DNA from: Chitinophagaceae bacterium UBA3961
GTDB taxonomy: Bacteria > Bacteroidota > Bacteroidia > Chitinophagales > Chitinophagaceae
Assembly (NCBI GenBank): GCA_002385265.1
Contig: DGDD01000084.1
Coordinates: 1 to 31,221, forward strand
Direction of reading: 5' to 3'
DNA: 31,221 nt
Position 1 is the first letter of the stretch. The number at the start of each line of letters is the position of its first letter. A program made the position numbers and the translations under genes. This document shows, piece after piece, positions 8,426 through 17,199 of the stretch. The notes beneath the pieces were generated by a model. The model made no database searches, was not told the origin of the DNA, and saw nothing but the letters and a program-made list of their open reading frames with translations.

Positions 8426-8839
8426 ATGACAACAAGAACACAACTCATTATCGATTGGGCGCTCCGCCTTATTGCCGCCGGATTGATGGTGCAATCTCTT
8501 TTCTTTAAATTTTCTGCTTCTGATGAATCGGTATATATTTTTTCGACCCTCGGAATTGAGCCATGGGGAAGAATTTTAACCGGCAGCCTCGAGTTAGTGG
8601 CTTCTATTTTAATCCTTATTCCTGCTACAACGGGCTATGGAGCCGGCTTGGCAGCAGGGGTACTTGCCGGTGCTATTTTTAGTCACTTGTTTACAAAACT
8701 CGGAATTGTAGTGAAAGACGATCACGGCCAACTTTTCATTTACGCGCTCATAATTTTTATCTCATCATTGATACTACTGTATCGTTACCAACATCAAATT
8801 TGGGCAGTTCTGAAACGATTCACTTCAAAAAGAAAGTAA
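8426..8839 (+). CDS. DoxX-like integral membrane protein
   Basis: 137 residues with about four membrane segments: roughly 8-26 (DWALRLIAAGLMVQSLFFKF), 47-65, 68-88 (glycine- and alanine-rich) and 101-122 (LFIYALIIFISSLILLYRY). The first helix and the short connecting loop with G-I-E-P-W-G resemble DoxX/DoxD family proteins, whose exact function is poorly known and which often accompany redox stress genes. It lies 191 bp after the anti-sigma gene and 6 bp before the DinB-like gene, with which it is likely co-transcribed. The C-terminus is basic and probably cytoplasmic. Confidence 0.7.
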   Translation: MTTRTQLIIDWALRLIAAGLMVQSLFFKFSASDESVYIFSTLGIEPWGRILTGSLELVASILILIPATTGYGAGLAAGVLAGAIFSHLFTKLGIVVKDDHGQLFIYALIIFISSLILLYRYQHQIWAVLKRFTSKRK

Positions 8840-8845
8840 TACCGA

Positions 8846-9343
8846 ATGTTAAGTACGATGCCATTAACCAACAGCGTGGTTACGATACTCCTAGAGTTAA
8901 AGGAGGTGCTTCATCAGCTAAGCCCGAAGGAATATGCTGAAAAAAGAGAAAGCCTGTTGGGTTCTTCTATTGGAATGCACGTGCGTCATACCCTCGAATT
9001 CTTTTCTTGTCTTACGAGTGCATTGGAAACGGTTACGCTCAATTATGACCAGCGAAAACGGAACCCGGTTTTAGAACTGGATCTGGCTGCAGTAAATGAA
9101 ACCATTGACGAGCTTTCTGCAAGATTGATTTCAGAGGACAAAACGCTTCTTTTGAAAGCCTTTTATCCAAAAGGTCCGGTTGTGATTTTCACCAGTTATT
9201 TTAGAGAATTGATGTATGGAATCGAACATGCGATCCATCATTTTGCCATGATTCGGGTTGCGTTGCAAGAAGTTCCGAATCTGCAGATTCCGGCGGGTTT
9301 TGGGTTTGCGTTTTCTACCTTGGCTTATTTGGAAAGTAAGTAG
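8846..9343 (+). CDS. DinB-like family protein
   Basis: 165 residues, mostly helical. The pattern SIGMHVRHTLEFF (H45, H48) and GIEHAIHHFAMIRV (H128, H131, H132) gives the three-histidine metal site typical of DinB/YfiT-like four-helix proteins; H48, H128 and H132 are the likely ligands. Members include thiol-dependent enzymes and many proteins of unknown role. ATG 8846 was taken as the start because it follows the DoxX stop by 6 bp; a second ATG at residue 5 is possible. A strong terminator at 9385-9422 ends the unit. Confidence 0.75.
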   Translation: MLSTMPLTNSVVTILLELKEVLHQLSPKEYAEKRESLLGSSIGMHVRHTLEFFSCLTSALETVTLNYDQRKRNPVLELDLAAVNETIDELSARLISEDKTLLLKAFYPKGPVVIFTSYFRELMYGIEHAIHHFAMIRVALQEVPNLQIPAGFGFAFSTLAYLESK

Positions 9344-9384
9344 TAGAGCCTGAAAGCGTATCTGTTTGAATTACAATTAATTGT

Positions 9385-9422
9385 GCCATCTTCCCGCTCA
9401 CAAGCGGGATAGATGGCTTTTT
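9385..9422 (+). terminator. Strong Rho-independent terminator
   Basis: GCCATCT (9385-9391) pairs with AGATGGC (9411-9417), and TCCCGCT with AGCGGGA inside, around a four-base loop (9399-9402). Five Ts follow (9418-9422). It separates the DoxX-DinB unit from the jet operon. Confidence 0.85.
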
Positions 9423-9522
9423 AGTTTTACCGGATACTAAAGCGTTTGCAACAAACGGTGCTAGCTGTGTTGTAAAAAGAAATTGACCGGTTATTCCCAT
9501 TATTCAGGAGGAGCGCCAAATC

Positions 9523-9556
9523 TTGTCCCCACCTCAGTTTCGATGCCGTATTTTCG
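9523..9556 (+). promoter_or_regulatory. Candidate Bacteroidota promoter of the jetABC operon
   Basis: TTG (9523-9525) and TATTTTCG (9549-9556) approximate the TTG ... TAnnTTTG pair of the Bacteroidota housekeeping sigma factor, with a 23-bp spacer at the long end of the accepted range. A start near 9562 would leave a leader of about 28 bases. The -7 box has C instead of T at its seventh base, so this is tentative. Confidence 0.35.
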
Positions 9557-9589
9557 ACTATATTACACGCCCCGAAATACAAGGCAGGA

Positions 9590-11056
9590 ATGAATTCTGT
9601 AGAACTGTACGAACTTTTTGTTACGAACCCCGCGGTTCAAATGCTGCGTTTGCGAAACGCCGGCTGGGTGCTGCCCTTTTTGTACAAAGTGTTCAAAGAG
9701 GAAAACAGACCCATTATTGAAGAATCGACCCTCATTCAATTACTCGCAGAAACCTTAAGCACACAAGAAGAAGGTTTGGAAGATATGGAGGAGTCAAAGA
9801 TTGTTTTTGGAGAAGATGAACAAACACGCAGTCGCAAACACTTGATGAACTGGGTGCAAAAAAGACTCTTGCAAGATTTTATACATGCCGATGGCTCCAT
9901 TCAATACCAACTGAGTGCCTATTCCGAGAAAGTGTTTCAATGGATGCACAGTTTGCAATTGCGCAAGCACGTAGGTACGGAGAGTCGCTTCAAATTGCTT
10001 TTTAACTCGCTGCAAGATATTGTTGAGCATACGGAAGACAATAACCTCAAACGTCTGCAAATTCTTAAAGACAAAAGAGCAGAGATCGATAAAGAAATCA
10101 AAGCCATTGAATTGGGTGTTGCTCCCGAAAGTTATTCTAACTCTCAAGTACAAGAACGCTTGGAGTTGTTCACTCGCTTGTGCTACGAATTGATCAGCGA
10201 TTTTAGAGAAGTAGAAGATAATTTCAAACAGATCCACCGCAGTATCGTAGAGCAACATACGAAATCGGAGCAGGGTAAGGGCGCCATTGTTGGATTTGCC
10301 TTTGAAGCGTATGATTCTCTCCGCCAAAGCCCACAGGGGAAAAGCTTTTATGCGTTCTGGGATTTCTTGATTTCACGAGCCGGAAACCAACACTGGGCCG
10401 AGCTTACAGAGAAAGTAATGGAATTGATCAATGAGCGGGAAATTACTGCAGACGGCGATTTCTTACAAAATGTAAAATCAATGTTGCTTCAGCAGGGTAA
10501 AACCGTGTACGATGCAAATGATAAAATGGCGGAGAAGCTGAGTAGAATCATCACCGAAAAAGAAATTGCCAAGCACCGTAGACTACGCAGGCAGATAGCA
10601 TCGATCAAAGAATTGGTGTTCGATTTAATGGAAGAAGAAGAGGTAGACTGTGGTATGTCTGTCCCCATTCATTCAGAAGTGAAAATGGTGATGGAGCGCA
10701 AACTCACTTTGCAAGAGAAGAAGGCCGTTGCTGCTATTAAGCAACCTGTATCTCAAAAGGAAACCATTGCAGATCCGGAACGCTTCGAAAAAATGTTGAA
10801 CACTAGTTTTATAGATAAAAAGAAATTGTGGCAGCACGTAGAACAGGTGCTGAAACAACAAGAAACGGCCACCTTGAAAGAGATCATTGAAAAACAAGCG
10901 CTGGAAAATGGATTGGCAGAAGTAGTGAGTTATTATAGTTTTTTAAGAGATAAGAAAACAAGGGTTCAAATTATTCCTAACACCACGGAACTGATTCCTA
11001 TAAACGAAACACAAACCAAGTTTGTAGAAGTTCCCTATTTGTTATTTAGTAAGTAA
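9590..11056 (+). CDS. jetA: JetA/MksF-like kleisin subunit (DUF3375)
   Basis: 488 residues. The opening (VELYELFVTNPAVQMLRLRN, then AGWVLPFLYKVFKEE) and the long helical middle match DUF3375 proteins. These are the kleisin (MukF-like) subunit of the Wadjet complex (JetA) or of MksBEF condensins (MksF), which bridges the two ATPase heads. The N-terminal part is probably winged helix. Long charged helices follow (about 160-185 and 340-360). The C-terminal stretch (about 430-488) should bind the ATPase head. Its TAA overlaps the ATG of the next gene by one base, so translation is probably coupled. The start ATG follows a candidate promoter at 9523-9556. Confidence 0.88.
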   Translation: MNSVELYELFVTNPAVQMLRLRNAGWVLPFLYKVFKEENRPIIEESTLIQLLAETLSTQEEGLEDMEESKIVFGEDEQTRSRKHLMNWVQKRLLQDFIHADGSIQYQLSAYSEKVFQWMHSLQLRKHVGTESRFKLLFNSLQDIVEHTEDNNLKRLQILKDKRAEIDKEIKAIELGVAPESYSNSQVQERLELFTRLCYELISDFREVEDNFKQIHRSIVEQHTKSEQGKGAIVGFAFEAYDSLRQSPQGKSFYAFWDFLISRAGNQHWAELTEKVMELINEREITADGDFLQNVKSMLLQQGKTVYDANDKMAEKLSRIITEKEIAKHRRLRRQIASIKELVFDLMEEEEVDCGMSVPIHSEVKMVMERKLTLQEKKAVAAIKQPVSQKETIADPERFEKMLNTSFIDKKKLWQHVEQVLKQQETATLKEIIEKQALENGLAEVVSYYSFLRDKKTRVQIIPNTTELIPINETQTKFVEVPYLLFSK

Positions 11057-11640
11057 TGAACATGCAGCAAAAGATATTGCCTTACACTTCGGTGTTTATA
11101 AAATTATTGAAAGGTCCTGTAGATTATACTGAACGGTCTACTTGGGAAAAGCTTCTTCAATACAAGTCAGACCTCTCGGCTTTTTTACACCCCTTAGGTT
11201 TGAAGCTGATCTTAAGTGAAGAAGACGGTTATGCGTATGTGCAGCAAATTGGAGGAGAGGAAGACGATGCCTCGGTGAGCTGGATCGTGCGTAGGGCGCT
11301 TACCTACGAAGAGAGTATTTTATTGGTATTGCTGCGCGATATGATGGCCGAGTTTGAAATTAGTGATAGCAGCAGTCAAGAATTGATCAAGAAAAGAAGA
11401 GAGATCAAAGAATATGCAGAATTGTTTTTCAAAGAAAATGCCAGTAGGGTGAAGTTTTTAAAAGACATTGATCGGCTGATCGATAAAGCCGAAGAATATG
11501 GATTTCTCGCTTTAGCTGAAAGTAGTGATGTAGCCGATGAGCAGCGCTTTCGAATTAAGAAGATCATCAAGGCAAGAATCGGAAGTGAGGAGTTGGAAGA
11601 TTTTATGAACCAATTAAAACAACGCAAGGCTGTAAAATAG
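11056..11640 (+). CDS. jetB: JetB/MksE-like KITE subunit (DUF4194)
   Basis: 194 residues matching DUF4194: LPYTSVFIKLLKGPVDYTE near the start, an acidic strand region (EEDGYAYVQQI) and the conserved RRALTYEESILLVLLRDMMAEF at about 76-98. This small winged-helix protein dimerises on the kleisin (JetA) and contacts DNA inside the complex. The gene starts within the stop codon of jetA (TAATG) and ends 21 bp before jetC. The order jetA-jetB-jetC is that of both Wadjet and MksFEB loci. The call is sure at family level. Confidence 0.88.
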   Translation: MNMQQKILPYTSVFIKLLKGPVDYTERSTWEKLLQYKSDLSAFLHPLGLKLILSEEDGYAYVQQIGGEEDDASVSWIVRRALTYEESILLVLLRDMMAEFEISDSSSQELIKKRREIKEYAELFFKENASRVKFLKDIDRLIDKAEEYGFLALAESSDVADEQRFRIKKIIKARIGSEELEDFMNQLKQRKAVK

Positions 11641-11661
11641 TGTTGCTAAACTTTTGTTGAG

Positions 11662-14600
11662 ATGCAGTTAAGTGTATTTAGTACCGATAATCAGAAGAGT
11701 GGCTTTCGCTTGCAATACATGGAAGTGTTCAACTGGGGAACCTTCGATGAAACCATTCATTCGATACACCCCATGGGTGAAACCAGTTTGCTCACCGGAG
11801 CCAACGGTAGTGGTAAAACCACTTTCGTGGATGCGCTGCTTACCTTGATTGTGCCGGAGAAGCGCTACCGATTTTACAATCAGAGTAGCGGTAGTGAAAA
11901 GAAAGGCGATCGAACTGAAGAGACCTATGTATTGGGTGGATATGGTTCAATTAACAGTGAGAGCACGGGCGCTACCAAAACGCTTTATCTGAGAGAGAAT
12001 AAAGAGGAGGCCTATAGTATCATATTGGCCAATTTTGCCAATGAAGCAGAGCAAACTGTGACGCTTTTCCAAGTACGGTATTTTTCTAACAATGAATTGA
12101 AGAAAGTATTTGGCGTTGCGCACAAAGCACTCAAAATTGAAGACGATTTCAAGCCCTTCGATTTGGGTGGTGCTTGGAAAAAGACGATCGACCAGCGTTA
12201 CAATAAAGGAGCGAGAAAATTTGTTGAATTTTTTGATGCAGCAAGTAAGTATGCACTTCGATTGGTAGAAGTGTTGGGAATGCAGAGTATTCAGGCATTG
12301 CATTTGTTCAATCAAACAGTAGGGATCAAAGTATTGGGCAACTTGGACGAGTTCATCCGTACCCACATGCTGGAGCCGCGCAATATGGAAGAGCAGTTCC
12401 AGGATTTGAAGAAGCACTTGTCCACTTTGTTAGATGCCCGTAGAAATATCGAAAAATCGGAAGAGCAATTGGCAATGTTGTTACCGGTGAAGGAACAATA
12501 CGAGAAGTTTCACCAATCGCAACAAGAATTGGAGCAGCTTACTGAAGTACGTGAAACAGCACGTGTTTGGCATCGGTACAAACAAAGTGAATTGTTGCAA
12601 GAGGAGACTGCTCGGTTGACACAGGCAATTCGTGATTTAGAACAAAAGAAAGAAGCCAAAAAAGCAGAACTAGATAAAGTACAAGAAGACGAACGGAACC
12701 TACTGAACCAGGTTGAACAGAATAAGGCGGGGCAACGAATGCAGCAGTTGGAAAAGGAACAGAAAGAATTGGTTGAGAAAAGAGAACAAGCAGCCGCGCA
12801 GTTAGCTGAGTTTACTGCTTGGTGTAGAACACTTCATTTAAGCGATGTTCAGCCCGATGACGAGTCAAGTTTCCAACGACTGCGAAAAGAGAATGATAAA
12901 GTGTCTCACACGCTTGAGCGCGAACAACGATTGAATGAAGACGACCTGTATGACGCAAAGAGGCTGATGGATCAAAACCTGGCTGAAAAAGCATCTATTG
13001 AATCTGAGCTGAATAATCTTATATCTACCCGAAACAATATACCTTCTTATCTAATTGAAGTTCGTAAGAAGATTTGTGAGGGCTTGGATATTGAAACAAG
13101 CGATTTGCCTTTTGCAGGTGAATTGATGCAGGTAAAATCGAGTGAAATTCATTGGCAGCCGGCTATGGAAAGGCTCTTGCGTAACTTTGCGATGCGTCTC
13201 TTGGTGCCCGATAAGTTTTATAAGAAAGTAAACAAATACCTTAATAAAGAGAATATTCGCGCTCGATTGGTTTACGAACATGTAATTGAGAAAGTGGTAT
13301 TTCAACATCCTGAAAAAGGAACTGTTCATGAAAAAATCGAGTTTCATCCGGATCATAAATTGACGGATTGGTTAGAACAGCAGATCATTCATCAATTCAA
13401 CTACATGTGTTTGGATGATGAGAAGACTCTAGATCGATTCGAGAAAGCGATTACGTTGCACGGGTTGACTAAGAGTGGTAGACGCCATGAAAAAGATGAT
13501 CGGCCCGACACCAATGATGCGAGCAGGTATGTGATGGGTTGGGATAATGAACGTAAGAAGCAAGCTTTGTTCAAAAAGCGAGATAAACTCTCTGATCAAA
13601 TTGAACAAACGAAAGAGGTGTTGACGCGCTGTACCAATAAATCGAAGCGACTTCAAGAGCAGTTCTATGCCAATCAGCGGATCAAGGAGTATCCGGGGTT
13701 TGATGGAATTGATGTGGGAGGGTTACAGCAAAAGATTCGAAAAATAGAAGATCAAGTAAAGAACCTGACCAAGGAAAGCAAGGCCTTGGCCCAACTGAAG
13801 AAAGAGCTTGATCAAAAAGCGGCAGCTAAGGAAGAGTTACAAGAGACGATCAATAAAATTGTGGGCGATATTGCGGTAACTGAAAGTCAATTGGTAGGGT
13901 TCAAGGAAAGGTTGAAGGGATTGTCGGCTATTTTGTCAACACTTACTGAGAAGGACAAAGATGCATTATTGGTATTTCAATCAAAATATGCGGCTGATTT
14001 TGATAACATCAGTTTAGCAAATTTAGATACGGTGCATGCGAATTTTGATCAACAACAGCAGCAACGATTTGAAAAATTGCGGTTAGTACTAGGTGAATCA
14101 GAAAAGACATTGACCAGAGCTTTGTATCGAATCAAAAATCCATCTGCTGAATTAGCGAGGAAGTATCCCGATTGGAACGGCGATGTGGTCAATTTGCCGG
14201 AAGAAGTGAAATATGCGAACGAGTACATTGAATGGATGAACAAATTACAAACAGAAAATCTTCCTAAATACAAGAAGGACTTCGAAAATTATATCAATGT
14301 AACCATCACATATAAAATTGGTGGATTGAACGAAGAGTTAGAGAAGTGGGAGCGAGAGATTCACAATAGTATTATTAAGCTGAATCAATCGTTGGCGGGT
14401 ATTAATTTTAACCGAATGCCGGATACCTATGTTCAACTTAGAAAGCAACCTGTACCGGCAGGCACTGAAATTCGGAAATTCAAAACACAATTGTTAGAGG
14501 CGTTGCCGCAAGCAGCGAATTGGCAGCAGAGCAGTTTTGAAGAGAAAGCGCAGCATTTTACAGAGAAAATTCAGCCAGTAATCAATGAACTAGAAGAGAA

Positions 14601-15066
14601 CGAATCGTACAGAAACAAAGTGCTGGATGTAAGAAATTGGTTTGAGTTTTGGGCGGATGAGAAGTATAGAAATACTGACGAATTGAAAAAGACCTACCGC
14701 CAAATGGGGCAGTTATCCGGAGGAGAAAAAGCGCAATTGACCTATACTATTTTGTGTAGTGCCATTGCGTACCAGTTCGGAATTACTAAGGAAGGCAAGA
14801 ATAGTAGAAGCTTACGATTTGTAGCTGTGGATGAAAGTTTCAGTAATCAGGACGAAGAAAAAGCCACATACTTAATGGAGCTCTGTAAACAGTTGCATCT
14901 TCAGTTACTAGTAGTAACACCAAGTGATAAGATCCAGATTGTGCAAGAATTCATTGCGCATGTGCATTTGGTTCAACGCGTAGCGAATAGAAACAGCGTT
15001 GTGTACAATATGACTGTTAAGCAACTCAAAGAGAAAATGAGTGAAGTAGAAGAGTTGGTAGGATAA
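11662..15066 (+). CDS. jetC: JetC/MksB-like SMC ATPase (MukB-related)
   Basis: 1134 residues. Walker A is GANGSGKT (46-53), the ABC signature LSGGEKAQ (1018-1025) and Walker B FVAVDE (1053-1058) with SFSNQDE as D-loop, so all ATPase motifs are intact. Long coiled coils lie at about 265-455 and 635-830, on either side of a MukB-type hinge region at about 460-635 (LPFAGELMQV, then WQPAMERLLRNFAMRLLV). In Wadjet this motor extrudes DNA loops and, with the nuclease JetD, cuts circular plasmids. In MksBEF it organises the chromosome without a nuclease. No jetD follows: a terminator at 15079-15112 closes the operon, and the next gene is convergent and unrelated. Confidence 0.92.
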   Translation: MQLSVFSTDNQKSGFRLQYMEVFNWGTFDETIHSIHPMGETSLLTGANGSGKTTFVDALLTLIVPEKRYRFYNQSSGSEKKGDRTEETYVLGGYGSINSESTGATKTLYLRENKEEAYSIILANFANEAEQTVTLFQVRYFSNNELKKVFGVAHKALKIEDDFKPFDLGGAWKKTIDQRYNKGARKFVEFFDAASKYALRLVEVLGMQSIQALHLFNQTVGIKVLGNLDEFIRTHMLEPRNMEEQFQDLKKHLSTLLDARRNIEKSEEQLAMLLPVKEQYEKFHQSQQELEQLTEVRETARVWHRYKQSELLQEETARLTQAIRDLEQKKEAKKAELDKVQEDERNLLNQVEQNKAGQRMQQLEKEQKELVEKREQAAAQLAEFTAWCRTLHLSDVQPDDESSFQRLRKENDKVSHTLEREQRLNEDDLYDAKRLMDQNLAEKASIESELNNLISTRNNIPSYLIEVRKKICEGLDIETSDLPFAGELMQVKSSEIHWQPAMERLLRNFAMRLLVPDKFYKKVNKYLNKENIRARLVYEHVIEKVVFQHPEKGTVHEKIEFHPDHKLTDWLEQQIIHQFNYMCLDDEKTLDRFEKAITLHGLTKSGRRHEKDDRPDTNDASRYVMGWDNERKKQALFKKRDKLSDQIEQTKEVLTRCTNKSKRLQEQFYANQRIKEYPGFDGIDVGGLQQKIRKIEDQVKNLTKESKALAQLKKELDQKAAAKEELQETINKIVGDIAVTESQLVGFKERLKGLSAILSTLTEKDKDALLVFQSKYAADFDNISLANLDTVHANFDQQQQQRFEKLRLVLGESEKTLTRALYRIKNPSAELARKYPDWNGDVVNLPEEVKYANEYIEWMNKLQTENLPKYKKDFENYINVTITYKIGGLNEELEKWEREIHNSIIKLNQSLAGINFNRMPDTYVQLRKQPVPAGTEIRKFKTQLLEALPQAANWQQSSFEEKAQHFTEKIQPVINELEENESYRNKVLDVRNWFEFWADEKYRNTDELKKTYRQMGQLSGGEKAQLTYTILCSAIAYQFGITKEGKNSRSLRFVAVDESFSNQDEEKATYLMELCKQLHLQLLVVTPSDKIQIVQEFIAHVHLVQRVANRNSVVYNMTVKQLKEKMSEVEELVG

Positions 15067-15078
15067 TGATGTTCTCGC

Positions 15079-15112
15079 AAAAAAAGAGACTTCGTTTTGA
15101 AGTCTCTTTTTT
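15079..15112. terminator. Bidirectional terminator between jetC and the PhnA-like gene
   Basis: AGAGACTTC (15085-15093) pairs with GAAGTCTCT (15099-15107) around GTTTT, flanked by seven As and six Ts, so it can work on both strands. A second perfect stem, ATCAGCA/TGCTGAT (15115-15130), follows directly and lies just past the stop of the convergent gene. Confidence 0.85.
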
Positions 15113-15138
15113 ATATCAGCAAATGCTGATCAAGTCTT

Positions 15139-15699
15139 TTAGTTCTTCCTCACATACTTCGTCAAAATCACGATCGTAGCATCGTTTACTTTTCCTTCAA
15201 TTTGCTCGGTATTGTCTGGCACTAGGCGAATTTTACGAACGATGGTTCCTTTGGGCGCCATGAAGTTGGCTCCTTTTACATTTAATACCTGGGTAAGTAC
15301 CACTGTATCGCCATTTTCCAAAGGAGTACCGTTGGCATCGCGGTGAATTTCTTTTACTTCAAAAGCGGTGAGCGCCCAGTTCACAACGTTTTCAGGCAAT
15401 TCTACTGAACTCATGATATCGGAGGCCCACTCTTGGTCGCGGTACCCGTATAAAATGCGATAGGTTAATGCTTGAACGCTTGGTTCTGTGTTCCAAATAC
15501 TTCCTGCCAAACATTGCCAATGACCCGGATTGTTTTTTGATTCGATTTCCCCTGCACAAGTGGCACAGAGGGCTACTTCGTTTTCAATGGAAGAATTGTC
15601 TTTAGGACTCACAACATATTCAATACTAGCAGGTTCTGAGGAACAGAGTTCACAAGTGCCATCACAACGTTGTTTCAATTTTTCTGAAATGGAGCTCAT
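15139..15699 (-). CDS. yjdM: PhnA/YjdM domain protein
   Basis: 186 residues. The N-terminus has a zinc-ribbon-like cysteine set, C12, C16, C19, C45 and C48 (CDGTCELC, then CATC). The C-terminus (about 124-186: NGTPLENGDTVVLTQVLNVK, then GTIVRKIRLV and GKV) is the PhnA C-terminal beta domain. The family was linked by name to alkylphosphonate use, but that role is not established. The middle part (about 60-115, NPGHWQCLAGSIWNTEPSVQ) is an insertion common in longer members. The gene is convergent to jetC and stands alone, so it is not a JetD replacement. Confidence 0.85.
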   Translation of the reverse strand: MSSISEKLKQRCDGTCELCSSEPASIEYVVSPKDNSSIENEVALCATCAGEIESKNNPGHWQCLAGSIWNTEPSVQALTYRILYGYRDQEWASDIMSSVELPENVVNWALTAFEVKEIHRDANGTPLENGDTVVLTQVLNVKGANFMAPKGTIVRKIRLVPDNTEQIEGKVNDATIVILTKYVRKN

Positions 15700-15853
15700 A
15701 GTTTTAAGGTTTGGGGCCGCAATTAACTGAAAATAAATGGACCTGCGAAAAGGGATTTCTAAAATAGGCGTTAGGCCATGGGCATTTAGAATTGCGTTTC
15801 AATTTGTTCCGTTACTGAGCGGCTTAGAAAACACCTTTCTTGATTCAACTGAT

Positions 15854-15878
15854 AATAAATGTAGAGTGTACATTTATT
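15854..15878. repeat. Inverted repeat downstream of the lacI-type gene
   Basis: AATAAATGTA (15854-15863) and TACATTTATT (15869-15878) pair perfectly over five bases. It lies just past the regulator's stop codon. It has no clear T-run on the minus strand, so it is either a weak terminator, an mRNA-stabilising hairpin or a protein site. Confidence 0.45.
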
Positions 15879-15881
15879 AGC

Positions 15882-16913
15882 TTATGAAAAATGACTTTTA
15901 GGAATGCAAGACTTGCGTTCCATAAAAATTGACGGCAGTACCACACATTCCGGTTGGGTGTATTGAAGCGGCTTCTCGATTCTTTGAAACAGTAACTCGG
16001 CTGCTTTGGTACCGGTGTCGTAAGCGGGTTGTGTAATGGTAGAAAGTGGCGGATTGAGAATAGGAGCGGTTTCCAGGGTAGAAAAAGCAATTACTTTCAC
16101 TTCTTTTGGTATGTTAATCTCCGATTCTTGCGCTACCATATAAGTTTGAATGGCCAATCGCTCTACGGAAGCCACAACGCCATCAGGCCTGTTTTTACTT
16201 TCAAAAAGCTCCTGAATTTTCTTCATGCTTTCTTCTTCTGTTCCATCGCAATAGTGAACCAGCTTATTGGGGTCGCTAGCAATTCCCGTTGCCAATACCG
16301 CAGCTTTGAAGCCTTCGGCTCTGCGGTGACATATGGGCAGGGCGCTCGACATTGAAAGAAACACCGGATTGGTGCATCCGTCTTCTATCAAATGCATGGC
16401 AGTAAAATAACCACAATCGTAGTCGTTTGTAATTACTTTAGAAGCATTGAAGTCCTCCGGTGCTCGGTCGAAAAATACTAAAGGTATGTTTTCATTTACC
16501 AGTTTCTGAAGGTGGCTGTGGTCGGTGGTTTCGCTGGAAATAGAGATCAGAACCCCGTCTACACGGCCATTCGAACACTCTTCCAATACCGCTTTCTCAA
16601 TTGAATATTTCTCGTGCGATAAATAAATGAGTAAATGATAGCCTCTCGCTTCAGCTACTTTTTGAATTCCATTAATGGCCAGTGAAAAATAGTTGTCGGC
16701 TACCTCCGGGAGAATAACCGCAATGGTTTTGCTTTTCTTTTTCCGAAGACTGGTGGCGTATGGGTTGGGAGAGTAGTTGTGCTTTACCGCAAACTCGCGT
16801 ACTTTTTTCTTGGTCTCTTCGCTAATTTCATGACTATCACGCAGCGCTTTTGACACCGAGGAAGTTGACAAATTCAGCAAGTTCGCGAGTTCTTTTAAGT
16901 TGATGCGTTTCAT
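15882..16913 (-). CDS. LacI-family transcriptional regulator of the glycan operon
   Basis: 343 residues. The LacI helix-turn-helix is at 1-25 (INLKELANLLNLSTSSVSKA), with the hinge helix around 46-60 (NYSPNPYATSLRKKKSKTIA). A periplasmic-binding-protein-like sensor domain fills about 64-330 (IAVILPEVADNYFSLAINGI, DGVLISISS, PLVFFDRAPED, RPDGVVASVERLAIQ). It should bind a sugar released from the target glycan and switch DNA affinity. The gene is divergent from the GH97-GH28-GH92-GH28 operon, which points to local control. A palindrome overlapping its own promoter (16959-16970) suggests autoregulation. The natural ligand is unknown. Confidence 0.93.
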   Translation of the reverse strand: MKRINLKELANLLNLSTSSVSKALRDSHEISEETKKKVREFAVKHNYSPNPYATSLRKKKSKTIAVILPEVADNYFSLAINGIQKVAEARGYHLLIYLSHEKYSIEKAVLEECSNGRVDGVLISISSETTDHSHLQKLVNENIPLVFFDRAPEDFNASKVITNDYDCGYFTAMHLIEDGCTNPVFLSMSSALPICHRRAEGFKAAVLATGIASDPNKLVHYCDGTEEESMKKIQELFESKNRPDGVVASVERLAIQTYMVAQESEINIPKEVKVIAFSTLETAPILNPPLSTITQPAYDTGTKAAELLFQRIEKPLQYTQPECVVLPSIFMERKSCIPKSHFS

Positions 16914-16929
16914 AGCAGCCTCTCCACGG

Positions 16930-16962
16930 CAAATTTAGCATGTATCGCTACAAATAACGAAA
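16930..16962 (-). promoter_or_regulatory. Candidate promoter of the lacI-type gene
   Basis: On the minus strand, TAAATTTG (16937-16930) is an exact TAnnTTTG -7 box. A TTTC at about 16962-16959, 21 bases further up, sits where the -33 element should be. The leader before the ATG at 16913 would be about 11 bases. Confidence 0.5.
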
Positions 16963-16970
16963 TCGATTTC
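16959..16970. promoter_or_regulatory. Palindrome GAAATCGATTTC, candidate LacI-type operator
   Basis: A 12-bp perfect palindrome with a central CG, as in many LacI-family operators. It covers the -33 position of the regulator's promoter, so bound protein would block its own transcription. The same site could also act on the divergent operon. Confidence 0.5.
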
Positions 16971-17115
16971 TTAAATTATTAAAATTGATCCTCACAAATC
17001 AAGTTCAAAATGTGATAAATTCGAAATTCTGTAGCAGTTGAACGAATCTGGTATGCTTAAAGGCAACCCAAAACGGAAAAATGCTGCTTATAGTGACAAC
17101 TTAAAAAACTGCTAA

Positions 17116-17165
17116 ACTAGGTTCAAATAAGTGTACACAAGACACTTATGCGTTCTATGCCTAGT
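17116..17165. promoter_or_regulatory. Nested inverted repeats upstream of the GH97 gene
   Basis: ATAAGTGT (17127-17134) and ACACTTAT (17142-17149) form a perfect dyad over seven bases. Outside it, ACTAGG (17116-17121) pairs with CCTAGT (17160-17165). The inner part also contains GTGTACAC. It lies 35-84 bp before the GH97 start, so it could be an operator for the glycan operon or a structured 5' leader. No good TAnnTTTG box was found for this operon. Confidence 0.45.
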
Positions 17166-17199
17166 AAAATGATCTGAAGCCAACTTAAACCCGATTGCG

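Noticed and set aside
9794..10327. 177-codon open frame on the minus strand inside jetA
   Set aside because: It is antisense to a clear DUF3375 gene, has low-complexity hydrophobic composition and no recognisable domain; a shadow of the coding strand.
11947..12417. 156-codon minus-strand open frame inside jetC
   Set aside because: It lies opposite the conserved ATPase head coding sequence and has no family resemblance.
15139..15699. Gene next to jetC considered as a candidate JetD
   Set aside because: It is convergent, only 186 residues long, and has the cysteine set and C-terminal domain of PhnA/YjdM, with no resemblance to DUF3322/DUF2220.
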